A stretch of DNA of 64,000 nt from Lachnospiraceae bacterium (GCA_022483465.1 JAKVNF010000001.1:1426001-1490000), one strand, 5' to 3'. Counted from the first letter of the stretch, positions 46,983 through 55,719 are shown. Translations and numbers: made by a program. The notes: generated by a model not told the origin, from the sequence alone.

Positions 46983-47993
46983 ATGGGTAACATCGAACGC
47001 ATACTGGCTGCAGGAAACAACCTCTCTGATTCGGATCTTAAGATTCTCGTTAACAAGATCATGGACCGTCTGAACCATGAGAAGGCGTTTGCTTCTTCGG
47101 TGAAGATCGTTCCCCGGATGGAATGTCCGGTCTGCCATACCAGTTCACATGTTGTTAGGAACGGTCACAAGCATGGCAAGCAGGCATTTCTGTGCCGGGC
47201 ATGCGGAAAGTCGTATGTTACAACAAGTAACACACTTCTGTCTGGCTCACATTACAGCAGTGATGTCTGGAAGACCGTCCTTGCTGACACACTGATGGGC
47301 GTATCCCTTGATGATGATCTTCAGCATATCCGGATCAGCCATACCAGCCTCTTCTTTATGAGGCATAAGATCATGCTGGCGCTTGAGGATCTTCAGGAGG
47401 TCAGTCCTGCAATGGTCGAGGAAGTTGTCGAGGCTGATGAAACCTACATACCAGAGCCGGAGAAAGGGACAAAATTCGGGCCCGACGCCAAGAGAAAGCC
47501 CCGTAAGCGCGGTACTCCGGCATCCAAGCGCGGCCTTTCGGACGAGCAGATCTGCATCTGCACTGCAGTTCAGCGCAAAAGCGGCGATCTGGTTGTAAAG
47601 TCAGAGAACCGGGCAAGACCTTCCACAGAGGATGTCGTTGACATCTACACAGGTCATGTTAAGAAGGGGACCCTCTTCCTTACGGACGGAATGAACGTAT
47701 ATCCGAAGCTGGGCAAGGTACTGGGACTCAGCGTTATGAATGTGAAGAAGGAGACAGGCAGCTTCTTCAGCCTGAACACGGTTAACAATCTGCACAGCTT
47801 CATCAAGAACCGCTACTACGACTACCGCGGTGTGGCTACCAAGTACCTGAACCGCTACAACATGGTATTCCGTGCAGCATACCGGATGAGGATGTCGGTG
47901 GATGAACTTGCAGAGAAGCTCTTCCTGGTGCGTGATCCGAAGAGAGTGCATCACTATGATGATGTCAAGGAACTGAATATGTTTGCTGTATAA
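46983..47993 (+). CDS. IS1595-family transposase (ISXO2-like DDE)
   Basis: 336 aa. N-terminal zinc ribbon CPVCHTSSHVVRNG ... CRACGKSY (about residues 48-78), then the ISXO2-like DDE domain with VVEADETYIPEPEKG (first Asp/Glu), FLTDGMNVYP and NTVNNLHSFIKNRY. AGGAGG precedes the ATG at 46983. Full length. Acts on TIRs shared with the 308-bp MITEs, so it may mobilise them. Confidence 0.92.
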   Translation: MGNIERILAAGNNLSDSDLKILVNKIMDRLNHEKAFASSVKIVPRMECPVCHTSSHVVRNGHKHGKQAFLCRACGKSYVTTSNTLLSGSHYSSDVWKTVLADTLMGVSLDDDLQHIRISHTSLFFMRHKIMLALEDLQEVSPAMVEEVVEADETYIPEPEKGTKFGPDAKRKPRKRGTPASKRGLSDEQICICTAVQRKSGDLVVKSENRARPSTEDVVDIYTGHVKKGTLFLTDGMNVYPKLGKVLGLSVMNVKKETGSFFSLNTVNNLHSFIKNRYYDYRGVATKYLNRYNMVFRAAYRMRMSVDELAEKLFLVRDPKRVHHYDDVKELNMFAV

Positions 47994-48498
47994 ATATGTT
48001 CCTACGAATTTTATATTGCTTATCACCCCGGATCCTTACTAACGCCTTCTCGAATCTCCGAGTTGGAGAACAGAATCCGGTCGAGCTGCTGTGTGATCTG
48101 CCTGCTTGCTGCCGCACTGAAATACCTGGTGCCCTCCTGTCCCTTCGTGAACTCACTGAGAAAGGCCTCGTTCGTAAGGAGATTCCGCTCCTCATCTACG
48201 ATCGAATTCATGGAGAGTTCCAGGATGTTGCGGGCGACCTGCAGACTGTCCCGGTTGGCCGTCTGGTATTCCTTCTCCACCGTACTCCGGGAGATCTCAA
48301 ACAGCACAAAAGCAGGGATCATCGTGGAGACCATGGTGATGATGACCAGGGCCAGGAAGATCTGTTTTCGGAGGGATAAGAGATTTCTCCTCTCTATTCC
48401 TCTCTTCATCCTGTCGATGAATTTTGGTGTCTCTCCCATGCCAAACAAGCCCTCTCCCCTTTTGTTCCCGCCGGGCAGCGGCGGGTCTGTCTTTCTCT

Positions 48499-49281
48499 TC
48501 AGCCCCTGGCGATCCGCCCCGCAGCGTAGATGCCCTCATAGCGCTGGATCTTTCCAGCAGCATCCGCAATGAGTCTGCCGTCCGGTGCCAGTGCTTCCGG
48601 CAGGCTGACAATAACGTCTCCCGGACGGTCTAATTCCAGCCGCGACACGTACAGATCACAGGGAACTTCTCCCTGTCTGGTCAGAAGCCTACTCACAAAG
48701 ATATTGCCCTCAAATCCCATGATGGAATCCTTCGGAGAAAGCACTGTGACGTCCTTTCCCCCGGCCCGCAGTGCCGTGGCCAGTGCCTGCGCCGTGTCAT
48801 CCTCCCCATGCACCACGATATTCCGGATAAACCGCGACTTCGTGAACTCTTTCAGGAATAGCAGGTCCTCCAGGTTCTCGAGCGTCATCACCCCCTGCAG
48901 GGTGCTGCCGGGCACATCCGGGATGCTTCCGGTCCTTCCCGTGGCGAGAATGAGAAGATCATAGGGAAGCTGTTCCGGCGTGTCGGATTCCCTTTTCTGT
49001 ACGGTCACCACCCGATTGACCGGATCCACAAGCCGAGCCGCAGTCAGAAGCCGGAGCGACGCGCGCTCCCCTTTCAGAAGTGTCTCCTGATTTCCATAGG
49101 CCGTTGCGATCTCCTCCTGGGATTTTGCACAGCATTCTCTCAAAAAGCTCTGTCCGAAGGAGGCAAGGCAGGTTTTCTCGCAGATCACAATCTTTCTCTC
49201 CTCCGGTATCATGCCGCAGGACTGAAGCTTCTGCACCTGCATGAGGCCGCTCTTTGCGCTTCCGATGATCACAACCTTCAT
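48499..49281 (-). CDS. Truncated/degenerate pyridine nucleotide-disulfide oxidoreductase-like protein
   Basis: 260 aa, much shorter than the about 450 aa of NADH oxidase or CoA-disulfide reductase relatives. It has an N-terminal VVIIGSAKSG in place of GxGxxG, a CLASFGQSFLRECC segment, ILATGRTGSIPDVPG, a second nucleotide region NIVVHGEDDTAQALATALRA lacking the glycine triad, and a C-terminal GIYAAGRIA. The dimerisation domain is absent. Cofactor binding is doubtful, so it may have a new role or be decaying. Downstream of the small protein below, 59 bp before the kinase. Confidence 0.6.
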   Translation of the reverse strand: MKVVIIGSAKSGLMQVQKLQSCGMIPEERKIVICEKTCLASFGQSFLRECCAKSQEEIATAYGNQETLLKGERASLRLLTAARLVDPVNRVVTVQKRESDTPEQLPYDLLILATGRTGSIPDVPGSTLQGVMTLENLEDLLFLKEFTKSRFIRNIVVHGEDDTAQALATALRAGGKDVTVLSPKDSIMGFEGNIFVSRLLTRQGEVPCDLYVSRLELDRPGDVIVSLPEALAPDGRLIADAAGKIQRYEGIYAAGRIARG

Positions 49282-49298
49282 TTTTGTTTGTTCCTCCC

Positions 49299-49658
49299 TC
49301 ACGAAAACAGCCGAAGAATGATTCGGCGCACGGCCTCCTCCTGCATTGCCTCCCGGGAGACTTTTGTCACATCATGTGTCGGTGCCAGCACAGGAAACCG
49401 CATTGCCGCTTCCCGAGGCGTTTCCACTGCTCCGTCCGACATGGAATGTTTCTGCAGAGGAGCTCCTGTCGTTTCTTTGCCGCTTATCTGGTTTCCTGTC
49501 TTTACAGGTTCCTCCCTGATCCACTGCGCCTCCATTGCCCAAAGGTCGGATTCCGTGATCTCCGGATCCTGCAGGAGTGCCTGCCGGATGGCAAGAATCT
49601 CCTCTTTGGCGTGCCGAAGTTTCTCCTCTTTTCCCTGTTTGCTTTCGCACTCAGACAT
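49299..49658 (-). CDS. Small protein of unknown function in the BKACE operon
   Basis: 119 aa from the ATG at 49658, which overlaps the BKACE stop by 8 bases. Charged N-terminal helix (KEEKLRHAKEEILAIRQALL), then AMEAQWIREEP and a C-terminal EAVRRIILRLFS. No cysteines beyond Cys4, no membrane helix, no family recognised. Translational coupling and conserved-looking codon use suggest a real gene; function unknown. Confidence 0.6.
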   Translation of the reverse strand: MSECESKQGKEEKLRHAKEEILAIRQALLQDPEITESDLWAMEAQWIREEPVKTGNQISGKETTGAPLQKHSMSDGAVETPREAAMRFPVLAPTHDVTKVSREAMQEEAVRRIILRLFS

Positions 49659-50490
49659 AATCTGTTTCTCCCCTCTGTGCCGGAAGATGCAGAAGCGTTC
49701 TGCACTCTTTGGCCGACATCGGCTCCATTCCCATGGAGCGGACGATCTGTGCCGCCCGTCCGATGAGATCCTCATTGGCATCTGTCCTGGTGTCCGGATT
49801 CAGATAGTCGGAATCCTCAAATCCAAGGCGCAGCGTTCTGGCTCCGCATTCCAAAGCATAGCGGACCATCTCCCAGTCTCTGCGGCCTGCCTGGGTGTAG
49901 CCCCAGATCACTTCCTCCGGGGCAAAGTTATCATAGAGTGCCGTCACAAGGTGCTTCAACCCCGCTTTCGTCGCCGGCATTTCCCCACCATGACCGAAGA
50001 CCAGCGCAATCAACAGAGGTTTGGGAATGTGATAGGTGTCCGCCAGTTCCCGGAGCGTCTTTGCCATGCCGACCTCAAAGAGTTCGGTCTCGGGAACTTT
50101 GTGCTGCCGCACGATCTCCTGTACACAGGTTCTGACATCCGCAATCGGATTTTGATACACTGCATCCCCCAGATTTACGGATCCCACGTTCAGGCTGACA
50201 CACTCCACCCACGGAGCATAAACCGGCTGAATGCGCTGCCAGATATTGAGATCGGACACCCCTCCTGTGGAGATCTCCACCACGATATCACAGCTTTTCC
50301 GGATGCAGGCAACGGTTTCCCCCAAAAGGGAGAGATCCGGGGTCAGATGTCCGTTCAGATCCCGGACGTGCAGGTGCACCATACACGCCCCCTGTTCATA
50401 ACATCTCTTCACATCCTCTGCGATGGCCCGAGGATGGATGATGGCATCCGCACCGGAAACCGGTGCGACACAGATCATGACTTTTTTCAT
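49651..50490 (-). CDS. BKACE family (DUF849) beta-keto acid cleavage enzyme
   Basis: 279 aa. TIM barrel with the zinc-binding motif MVHLHVRD near residue 38-45 and the conserved Glu/Arg positions in VEISTGG and GFEDSDYL. Family enzymes condense a beta-keto acid with acetyl-CoA to give acetoacetate and a new CoA thioester (Kce in lysine fermentation). Substrate here is unknown. In an operon with an acid-sugar kinase and a racemase-family protein, which is not the lysine pathway. Confidence 0.88.
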   Translation of the reverse strand: MKKVMICVAPVSGADAIIHPRAIAEDVKRCYEQGACMVHLHVRDLNGHLTPDLSLLGETVACIRKSCDIVVEISTGGVSDLNIWQRIQPVYAPWVECVSLNVGSVNLGDAVYQNPIADVRTCVQEIVRQHKVPETELFEVGMAKTLRELADTYHIPKPLLIALVFGHGGEMPATKAGLKHLVTALYDNFAPEEVIWGYTQAGRRDWEMVRYALECGARTLRLGFEDSDYLNPDTRTDANEDLIGRAAQIVRSMGMEPMSAKECRTLLHLPAQRGETDYV

Positions 50491-50502
50491 TTGTGTTTCC
50501 CC

Positions 50503-51207
50503 TCACGTCCTGCGCCAGTAGACATAGTGGGCGCGGACGACCTGTTCAATTGACGACGTATTTCCCGCTTCGATGGTCTCTGCGATCTGTCGGTGCAGGT
50601 TCAAAAACAAATCCATGTTCTGGTGGGCAATCCATTTCTCGATGGAAGTCCGCCTGCTCGGCACCGAAATCCGGGTTATGTACTCGTACACAGTGGACAC
50701 CTGCGGATTGTGAATCGCATCCGTGATGGCCAGATGAAATGCAAGATCCAACTCCAGAATCCGGTCCACATTCGGCGGCGTCTCCCCGGCGGCCTCCTGC
50801 ATCCCGAGAATGTATCCGTTCAGGGCGGGGACGATCTCCCGGATCTTTCCATCGGTCATCGCCTCATGGAGGACACCAATTTCAATCACCTCCCGCAGCT
50901 GCACGAAGTCCTGCCAGTCCCGCTTTTGCAGGATCAAGCTGTACAGCAGAGGATTCAGCATTCTTTGACTGCTCCCCTCCGCCACATAGGTTCCATCCGC
51001 CCGACGGATGTTCAGAATGCCAAAGGCCTGGAGCTGCTTGATCGCTTCCCGGACCGAATTGCGCCCTACGTGATATGCCTCTGCCAGCTCCGGCTCCGTT
51101 GGGATCTGATCCCCGGGGTGCAGCGTCTCCTCGATGATTGACTGGATAATGCCGTTGGCAACTTTGTCCACTGCCGAGGGCTTTGATTCTCCTTTTCGCC
51201 TTGCCAT
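50503..51207 (-). CDS. GntR-family (FadR subfamily) transcriptional regulator
   Basis: 234 aa. Winged helix (LHPGDQIPTEPELAEAYHVG and NSVREAIKQLQAFG) followed by an all-helical FCD effector domain with metal-type residues (RELxE, LDLAFHLAITDA, NLHRQIAETI). Likely represses its own operon; a 29-bp perfect palindrome at 53524-53552 in front of the operon is a good operator candidate. Effector unknown, probably an organic or sugar acid. Confidence 0.9.
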   Translation of the reverse strand: MARRKGESKPSAVDKVANGIIQSIIEETLHPGDQIPTEPELAEAYHVGRNSVREAIKQLQAFGILNIRRADGTYVAEGSSQRMLNPLLYSLILQKRDWQDFVQLREVIEIGVLHEAMTDGKIREIVPALNGYILGMQEAAGETPPNVDRILELDLAFHLAITDAIHNPQVSTVYEYITRISVPSRRTSIEKWIAHQNMDLFLNLHRQIAETIEAGNTSSIEQVVRAHYVYWRRT

Positions 51208-51250
51208 GGTACGCCTCCCGGATGCAGGCGGCCGCCTGCCGTCTGTTCGT

Positions 51251-51946
51251 TTACGCCTTCAGGAGTCCCTTGGAGACCAGTGCCGCGCGGAGGGCCGCTG
51301 CGCCAAAGCGCGGGCTCCCGAGCACCGGTTTGTGGAACCGCTCTGTCAGGTCTTTCTCCGCATACGCCATACTGCCCTGGGCGAGGACAATGACATCCAC
51401 CTGATCGATGATCTCCTCCGCCGCTTTCTGGAGGCGCTCCTTAAACTGCTTTTGATCCAGGCCAAAGGCGCCATCCACCAGGATGTCGGTCACGGTGATC
51501 TTTCGATTCATCTCCCGGGCCACGCGCCGCACCGTGTTCTTGGTGGGCTCAAGGGTGGTCTTCAGGGTGGCCATCACGCCGATTCTGGTGCCGCGGCGCA
51601 CCGCCTCCCGGCACATCTCCTCATCGATCCGCACAATCGGAACGCCCAGATACTTTGCCAGATCCTGGGACGCATCTGCCACCTCACCAACACTGGAGCA
51701 GATGTTCAAAATCGCATCACAGCCCTCCTCGGCCGCCTTCATGTAGTTTGCAACGAGGCGCGCGGCCGGTGCCGTGGTGACGTATCCGGCATCCCGCACC
51801 TGCTGGAGAATGCTGGGATCCTGCAGGCTGAAAAGCTCCAGCGTCTCCCCCGGCTGCAGGCTGCCACCAATGGCAGTCTTCACTTCCCGTTCCACATCCT
51901 GAATGAGTTCCGGTGTTGTGCTGGTATAGACAAGTCCGATTTTCAT
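51251..51946 (-). CDS. Aspartate/glutamate/hydantoin racemase-family protein
   Basis: 231 aa from the ATG at 51946 behind GGAGAGGAGAA. Two catalytic cysteines are expected in racemases; a first lies in ILNICSSVGE, but the second position reads IVLAQGSMAY with no Cys. A single-cysteine member may not racemise and could be an isomerase, decarboxylase or lyase instead. Between the acid-sugar kinase and the GntR gene in the operon. Confidence 0.75.
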   Translation of the reverse strand: MKIGLVYTSTTPELIQDVEREVKTAIGGSLQPGETLELFSLQDPSILQQVRDAGYVTTAPAARLVANYMKAAEEGCDAILNICSSVGEVADASQDLAKYLGVPIVRIDEEMCREAVRRGTRIGVMATLKTTLEPTKNTVRRVAREMNRKITVTDILVDGAFGLDQKQFKERLQKAAEEIIDQVDVIVLAQGSMAYAEKDLTERFHKPVLGSPRFGAAALRAALVSKGLLKA

Positions 51947-52019
51947 ATGTTCTCCTCTCCTGGCCGCTTTGCGGCAATCTTGAAAAAACAAAATGGATAT
52001 TTGGTCAGTGACGGCGCGA

Positions 52020-53504
52020 TCAGTCGCCGCGCCCTGTGCCTTCCATGTTCCGGCTGCTGCCCCGGTCCAGCAGTATGGATACCGCATCTTTCAGCGTGGC
52101 ATCCTCTCCCACATTTCCCGGGAAGATCACGTAGGGGATCCCGGGGAAGCGGCTCTCTTCTCCCGTCTGCCACACGGGTACTCCCGGCGCGATCTGCCCC
52201 AGCACCAGGGCTCTGTGGACGCGGAGCGCCTTGGTCCCCACATCGGAGGATGTGATGCCGCCCTTTGCCACCACAAAGGAAGGTGCAATTGCAAGCTCCC
52301 CCACGCAGCGCTGCACTGCATCGGAGATCGCAACACTCCGCATCAGTGCCTGTTCCGGTGTGTCATTCGGAACCTTCAGTTCCGCCCGCTGGGTGTACAC
52401 AAGGGCTGTGATGCCCTTTTCAATGCAGGCATCCGCTTCTGCCAAAATGCGCGCCACTTCCCGATCCAGTGCCCCCTCCTGCAGCACCAGATCGGACGCC
52501 ATCGGAATGCTCTTGATCCCATCCAGCTCCTGGAGCTTTCGAAGCTGCCTTGTTGTCTTGTCCGTGTGACTTCCCACGACGATCATTCCGCCATGAGACA
52601 GCAGCTTCTCCGGGACACCGGCAAACAGCTCTGCCGCCGTAAGGAGCGGTCTGGCTGGGATCGCACCGACTGCCTTGGCAATCGCCGCGGCACCCCGGAT
52701 CAGGTAGTGCTTCCCCTGTTCCATCGCGCGGTACAGGCAAACCGCAAAGGCCCTGACATCATAGTCGTCCTGGGCATTGACAATGATCTTCTGAAAGTGC
52801 GAAGCCTGCAGGAGTTTTGGAACCGCTCCCCCGAAGGAGGATCCCCGAAGATCCTCTTGGGTGACCACAATGCAGTCCTCCTTTTTGCAGGCACCTCCCG
52901 TCTTCTCCTCGACGTACTCACAGAGATTGCTGGCGCGATAGCCGAAGGTGGCATCTTTCGCAAACTCCGTCTGACCGGCAGGCACCAGGGTGTCACCGTA
53001 GCGGACATAGTGGACATTTCCGACGGTATAGCGCCCTCCTTCCCGGAAATACGGGCAGAGAATCTCTCCGTCAATGGTGGGATATCCTCCCTCTTCCAGG
53101 GTGGTGCGCAGCACCTCGGTCTCGAGGGGATAGTGGCCGCGAAGCGTTGAATCGCTCCGGGAGATCAGGAGAAAGTCTTTTCCCGTACTCTGAGAGACAG
53201 ACAGGACATTTGCCGCAATCTCCCGATGGCAGGAGGTGGTCTCGTCCCTCGTCATTCCCCTTGAATTGGTCAGGACAAAGAACATCGGATTTGTCTCGGC
53301 AAATCCCTCAGCAATGCTCTCTCTGCTCCAGTCCGTATAGACATGGATGCCGGATACCGTCTGTACCCCGGTGGGGTCATCATCCAGCACGACGATCTTT
53401 CGATGGCTCTTCTGCGACGCCTCCAAAAGCGCCTGATCGACTTCCTTCTTTCTCTCCTCTGGGAATGGCGTCAGGATATCGGTGCTTTGTATTGTCTCGT
53501 TCAT
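52020..53504 (-). CDS. Four-carbon acid sugar kinase family protein (OtnK-like, DUF1537)
   Basis: 494 aa from the ATG at 53504. N-terminal substrate domain with VVLDDDPTGVQTV and LTNSRGM; C-terminal nucleotide-binding domain with FVVAKGGITSSDVG and FPGNVGED. Characterised relatives phosphorylate 3-dehydro-threonate, -erythronate or similar C4 acid sugars. The usual partners OtnC and PdxA2/Dhk are missing; instead a racemase-family protein and BKACE follow. First gene of the operon behind the palindrome. Confidence 0.88.
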   Translation of the reverse strand: MNETIQSTDILTPFPEERKKEVDQALLEASQKSHRKIVVLDDDPTGVQTVSGIHVYTDWSRESIAEGFAETNPMFFVLTNSRGMTRDETTSCHREIAANVLSVSQSTGKDFLLISRSDSTLRGHYPLETEVLRTTLEEGGYPTIDGEILCPYFREGGRYTVGNVHYVRYGDTLVPAGQTEFAKDATFGYRASNLCEYVEEKTGGACKKEDCIVVTQEDLRGSSFGGAVPKLLQASHFQKIIVNAQDDYDVRAFAVCLYRAMEQGKHYLIRGAAAIAKAVGAIPARPLLTAAELFAGVPEKLLSHGGMIVVGSHTDKTTRQLRKLQELDGIKSIPMASDLVLQEGALDREVARILAEADACIEKGITALVYTQRAELKVPNDTPEQALMRSVAISDAVQRCVGELAIAPSFVVAKGGITSSDVGTKALRVHRALVLGQIAPGVPVWQTGEESRFPGIPYVIFPGNVGEDATLKDAVSILLDRGSSRNMEGTGRGD

Positions 53505-53523
53505 TTTCCCTCCCTGTAGGTTC

Positions 53524-53552
53524 AAACATAGGATGTTAAACATCCTATGTTT
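53524..53552. promoter_or_regulatory. Perfect palindrome, probable operator of the GntR regulator
   Basis: AAACATAGGATGT, TAA, ACATCCTATGTTT: 13-bp arms and a 3-base centre. It sits just before the acid-sugar kinase start, overlapping the probable transcription start (a -10 TATGAT on the minus strand lies beside it). FadR-type regulators bind such sites. Confidence 0.8.
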
Positions 53553-53836
53553 ATCATAGCGGTTTTTTCTCCAAATGCCAGTACTACTTTTATGGTTTCC
53601 AAAGAGGGGGAAACACGGTTGGCAAAGCAGCTGCTGCCTGCAGTCTCCGGGCCGGCTCATCTGGTGAACCAAAATGTTTCACCTTGAAGGCGTTGCAGGC
53701 GCCCACTATGATGAAAAAGGATGCTGCAAATCCACACGTATAATTCGAATCGGAGCGCAGCATATCCGGATTGAACTGCTGTGCGCTTTCGCTGGCAGCT
53801 GATCCGATACCGGGGATGAAAACGGAAGGATGAGAA
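53553..53836. other. Intergenic region with no supported gene
   Basis: Between divergent operon and GH43. A short hairpin (GGTGA/TCACC near 53670) and degenerate open frames only. It presumably holds the GH43 promoter, but no convincing -35/-10 pair was found. A 113-codon minus-strand frame has no site and overlaps the GH43 gene. Confidence 0.5.
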
Positions 53837-54380
53837 ATGTTACACAGCTTCACACCGGGCAGAGTTTGGCTTGATACCAATGGACACCGCATCCAGGCGC
53901 ACGGCGGCTCTGTGCTGTATGTTTCCGGCAAGTATTACTGGTACGGGGAAAACAAGGATGCGGCAGATGGGCGAAATGGCAGACAGACCTTCGGTGTTCG
54001 CTGCTATCGGTCAGAGGATCTCTACAACTGGGATGATATGGGGCTGATCATCCCGCCAGATCTGGAAGACGCAAGTTCCTCTCTGAATCCCTATTACGCC
54101 AGGCTGGACCATCCTCACATCATTTACAACAGATGGACCAAAAAGTACGTCTGTTGGGCAAAGGTCATGAACCGGGACGGATCGCAGACCGAGATCGTGC
54201 TGACAGGAGATGATATTCTGGGGCCCTATCAGATTGTGCGGGATCACGTCCGGCCTCTGGGGATGAATGCCGGTGACTTTGACCTCGCCGTGGTGCCCGA
54301 TGGAAAGGCATAGGCGTTAGTAAGAAAACGGGTTGATAAGCTCCAAAGCATTTTAGCAGAAGTATAAAATATGCCGTTTT

Positions 54381-54424
54381 GTACATTCTGCTGTACAACG
54401 GCCTTCTCTAACTTGAACTACAAT
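54381..54424 (+). promoter_or_regulatory. IS1595 copy B promoter region with inverted repeat
   Basis: GTACATTCTGCTGTAC (54381-54396) and -10 TACAAT (54419-54424), same 38-base offset as in copy A although the flanking bases differ. Confidence 0.6.
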
Positions 54425-54447
54425 AGTCTTGCCAGGAGGGCAAGACT

Positions 54448-55476
54448 ATGAGCTGCATTGAGCGCATACTGACCGAAGCCAGAGATCTTTCCAGGGACGA
54501 CCTGATTCTTCTTGTTAACAAGCTCATGGAGGGCTTCTCCCATGAGAGTGCAACCTCTTCTCCGAAGAAGATGATTGCTCCCCGTTTGGATTGTCCGATC
54601 TGCCATTCCAATGCTCATGTTGTTAGGAATGGACACAAACATGGAAAACAGGCATACATCTGCAGGCAATGTGGAACGTCATTTGTTACAACGAGCAACA
54701 CTTTGCTCTCAGGCTCACACTTTGGTACTGAGATCTGGACCAAGGTTCTGGAAGAGACGCTCAGGGGGACCTCTCTGGATAAGACGGTCAAGTCACTTGC
54801 CAGCCATGGATGCAAGATCAGCCATAGCAGTCTGTTCTTCATGCGGCATAAGATCATGCTTGCTCTCGAGGACATGCAGGTGGAGCAGCCAGCCACGGTG
54901 GAAGATGTCGTGGAAGCGGATGAAACCTACGTTCCGGAGTCCAAAAAAGGTACGAAATTTGGCCCTGATGCCAGTCGAAAGCCCCGCAAGCGTGGCACTC
55001 CCGCATCCAAACGCGGCCTTTCAGACGAGCAGATCTGTATCTGCACCGCAGTACAGCGCAAGACTGGCGATCTGATCGTGAAATCCGAGAACCGGGCAAG
55101 GCCTTCCAGTGCGGATGTTGTTGATATCTATACTGGTCATGTCCAGAAGGGAACACTTTTCCTGACGGACGGCATGAATGTGTATCCAAGACTGGGCAAG
55201 ATCCTGGGAATCACGGTCATGAATGTGAAGAAGGAGTCGGCAAGTTTCTTCAATCTGAACACTGTGAACAACCTTCACTCCTTTATCAAGCACCGCTATA
55301 TCGAATATCGCGGCGTGGCTACCAAGTATTTGAACCGTTACAACCTCGTATTCCGGGCAGCGTACAGGCAGAGGACCACGATTGGGGAACTTGCGGACGC
55401 TCTCTTTGCATCCAGGAATCCCAAGAAGGTACACCATTATGGAGATGTTAAGGAGCTCAATCTGCTTGCAATTTGA
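54448..55476 (+). CDS. IS1595-family transposase (ISXO2-like DDE)
   Basis: 342 aa. Zinc ribbon CPICHSNAHVVRNG ... CRQCGTSF, DDE domain with VVEADETYVPESKKG, FLTDGMNVYP and NTVNNLHSFIKHRY. About six residues longer than copy A because of an insertion (TVKSLASHGC) before the helix ISHSSLFFM. AGGAGG precedes the ATG. Apparently intact. Copy B has the best-matched TIR pair, so it is a candidate driver for the MITEs. Confidence 0.92.
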   Translation: MSCIERILTEARDLSRDDLILLVNKLMEGFSHESATSSPKKMIAPRLDCPICHSNAHVVRNGHKHGKQAYICRQCGTSFVTTSNTLLSGSHFGTEIWTKVLEETLRGTSLDKTVKSLASHGCKISHSSLFFMRHKIMLALEDMQVEQPATVEDVVEADETYVPESKKGTKFGPDASRKPRKRGTPASKRGLSDEQICICTAVQRKTGDLIVKSENRARPSSADVVDIYTGHVQKGTLFLTDGMNVYPRLGKILGITVMNVKKESASFFNLNTVNNLHSFIKHRYIEYRGVATKYLNRYNLVFRAAYRQRTTIGELADALFASRNPKKVHHYGDVKELNLLAI

Positions 55477-55657
55477 TGACTACAAGATGCACTTATTGCT
55501 TATCAACCCGTTTTCTTACTAACGCCAAGGCATATTACTACTTTGAGCGTGTGCACAGTGAGCTGATCTGTGCCGATCTGACGGATGACGATACAGATCT
55601 GACGGGATATTATTCCACCCATTGTACTAAGGAATTGACACATAATAAATTAATCAG

Positions 55658-55686
55658 TTGGCACGTAATAAATCGACTGCTATAAT
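55658..55686 (+). promoter_or_regulatory. ISAzo13-type transposase promoter
   Basis: TTGGCA (55658-55663), 17-bp spacer, TATAAT (55681-55686). Preceded by a direct repeat of ACATAATAAAT / GCACGTAATAAAT type near the element tip. Confidence 0.8.
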
Positions 55687-55719
55687 AGCCTTATATCTCG
55701 GATCGGAGGCAGTCGATTC

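Larger units (their letters stand above)
46860..48046 (+). mobile_element. IS1595-family element, copy A
   Basis: 1187 bp. Ends start GGCGTTAGTAAAGAAACGGG (left) and GGCGTTAGTAAGGATCCGGG (right, inverted). 8-bp TTCTCGAA duplication at 46852-46859 and 48047-48054. The right end differs more from the MITE ends than the left does. One transposase gene. Confidence 0.93.
45370..48439 (-). pseudogene. YesM-like sensor histidine kinase split by an IS1595-family element
   Basis: N-terminal part (48439-48047) has one transmembrane helix (QIFLALVIITMVSTMIPAFV) and the start of a Cache-like sensor. The rest (46859-45370) has the sensor domain, second helix (AILAVGIIMISVWLS), HAMP, His_kinase domain (LLLLQTQINPHYLYNTLDTL) and ATPase (VVEDDGIGIQDP). 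The insert 46860-48046 with TTCTCGAA duplication lies in the extracellular domain. Removal restores NSEIREILCVNN and about 620 aa. It overlaps the response regulator start by 26 bases. Confidence 0.9.
54313..55526 (+). mobile_element. IS1595-family element, copy B
   Basis: 1214 bp. Both ends start GGCGTTAGTAAGAAAACGGG (right end inverted), nearly perfect TIRs. 8-bp AAGGCATA duplication at 54305-54312 and 55527-55534. Transposase protein clearly related to, but diverged from, copy A. Confidence 0.93.

Noticed and set aside
53590-53931. A 113-codon minus-strand frame upstream of GH43
   Set aside because: Overlaps the GH43 start, lacks a ribosome binding site and matches no family I know; a permease-like hydrophobic patch is too short to support a gene.
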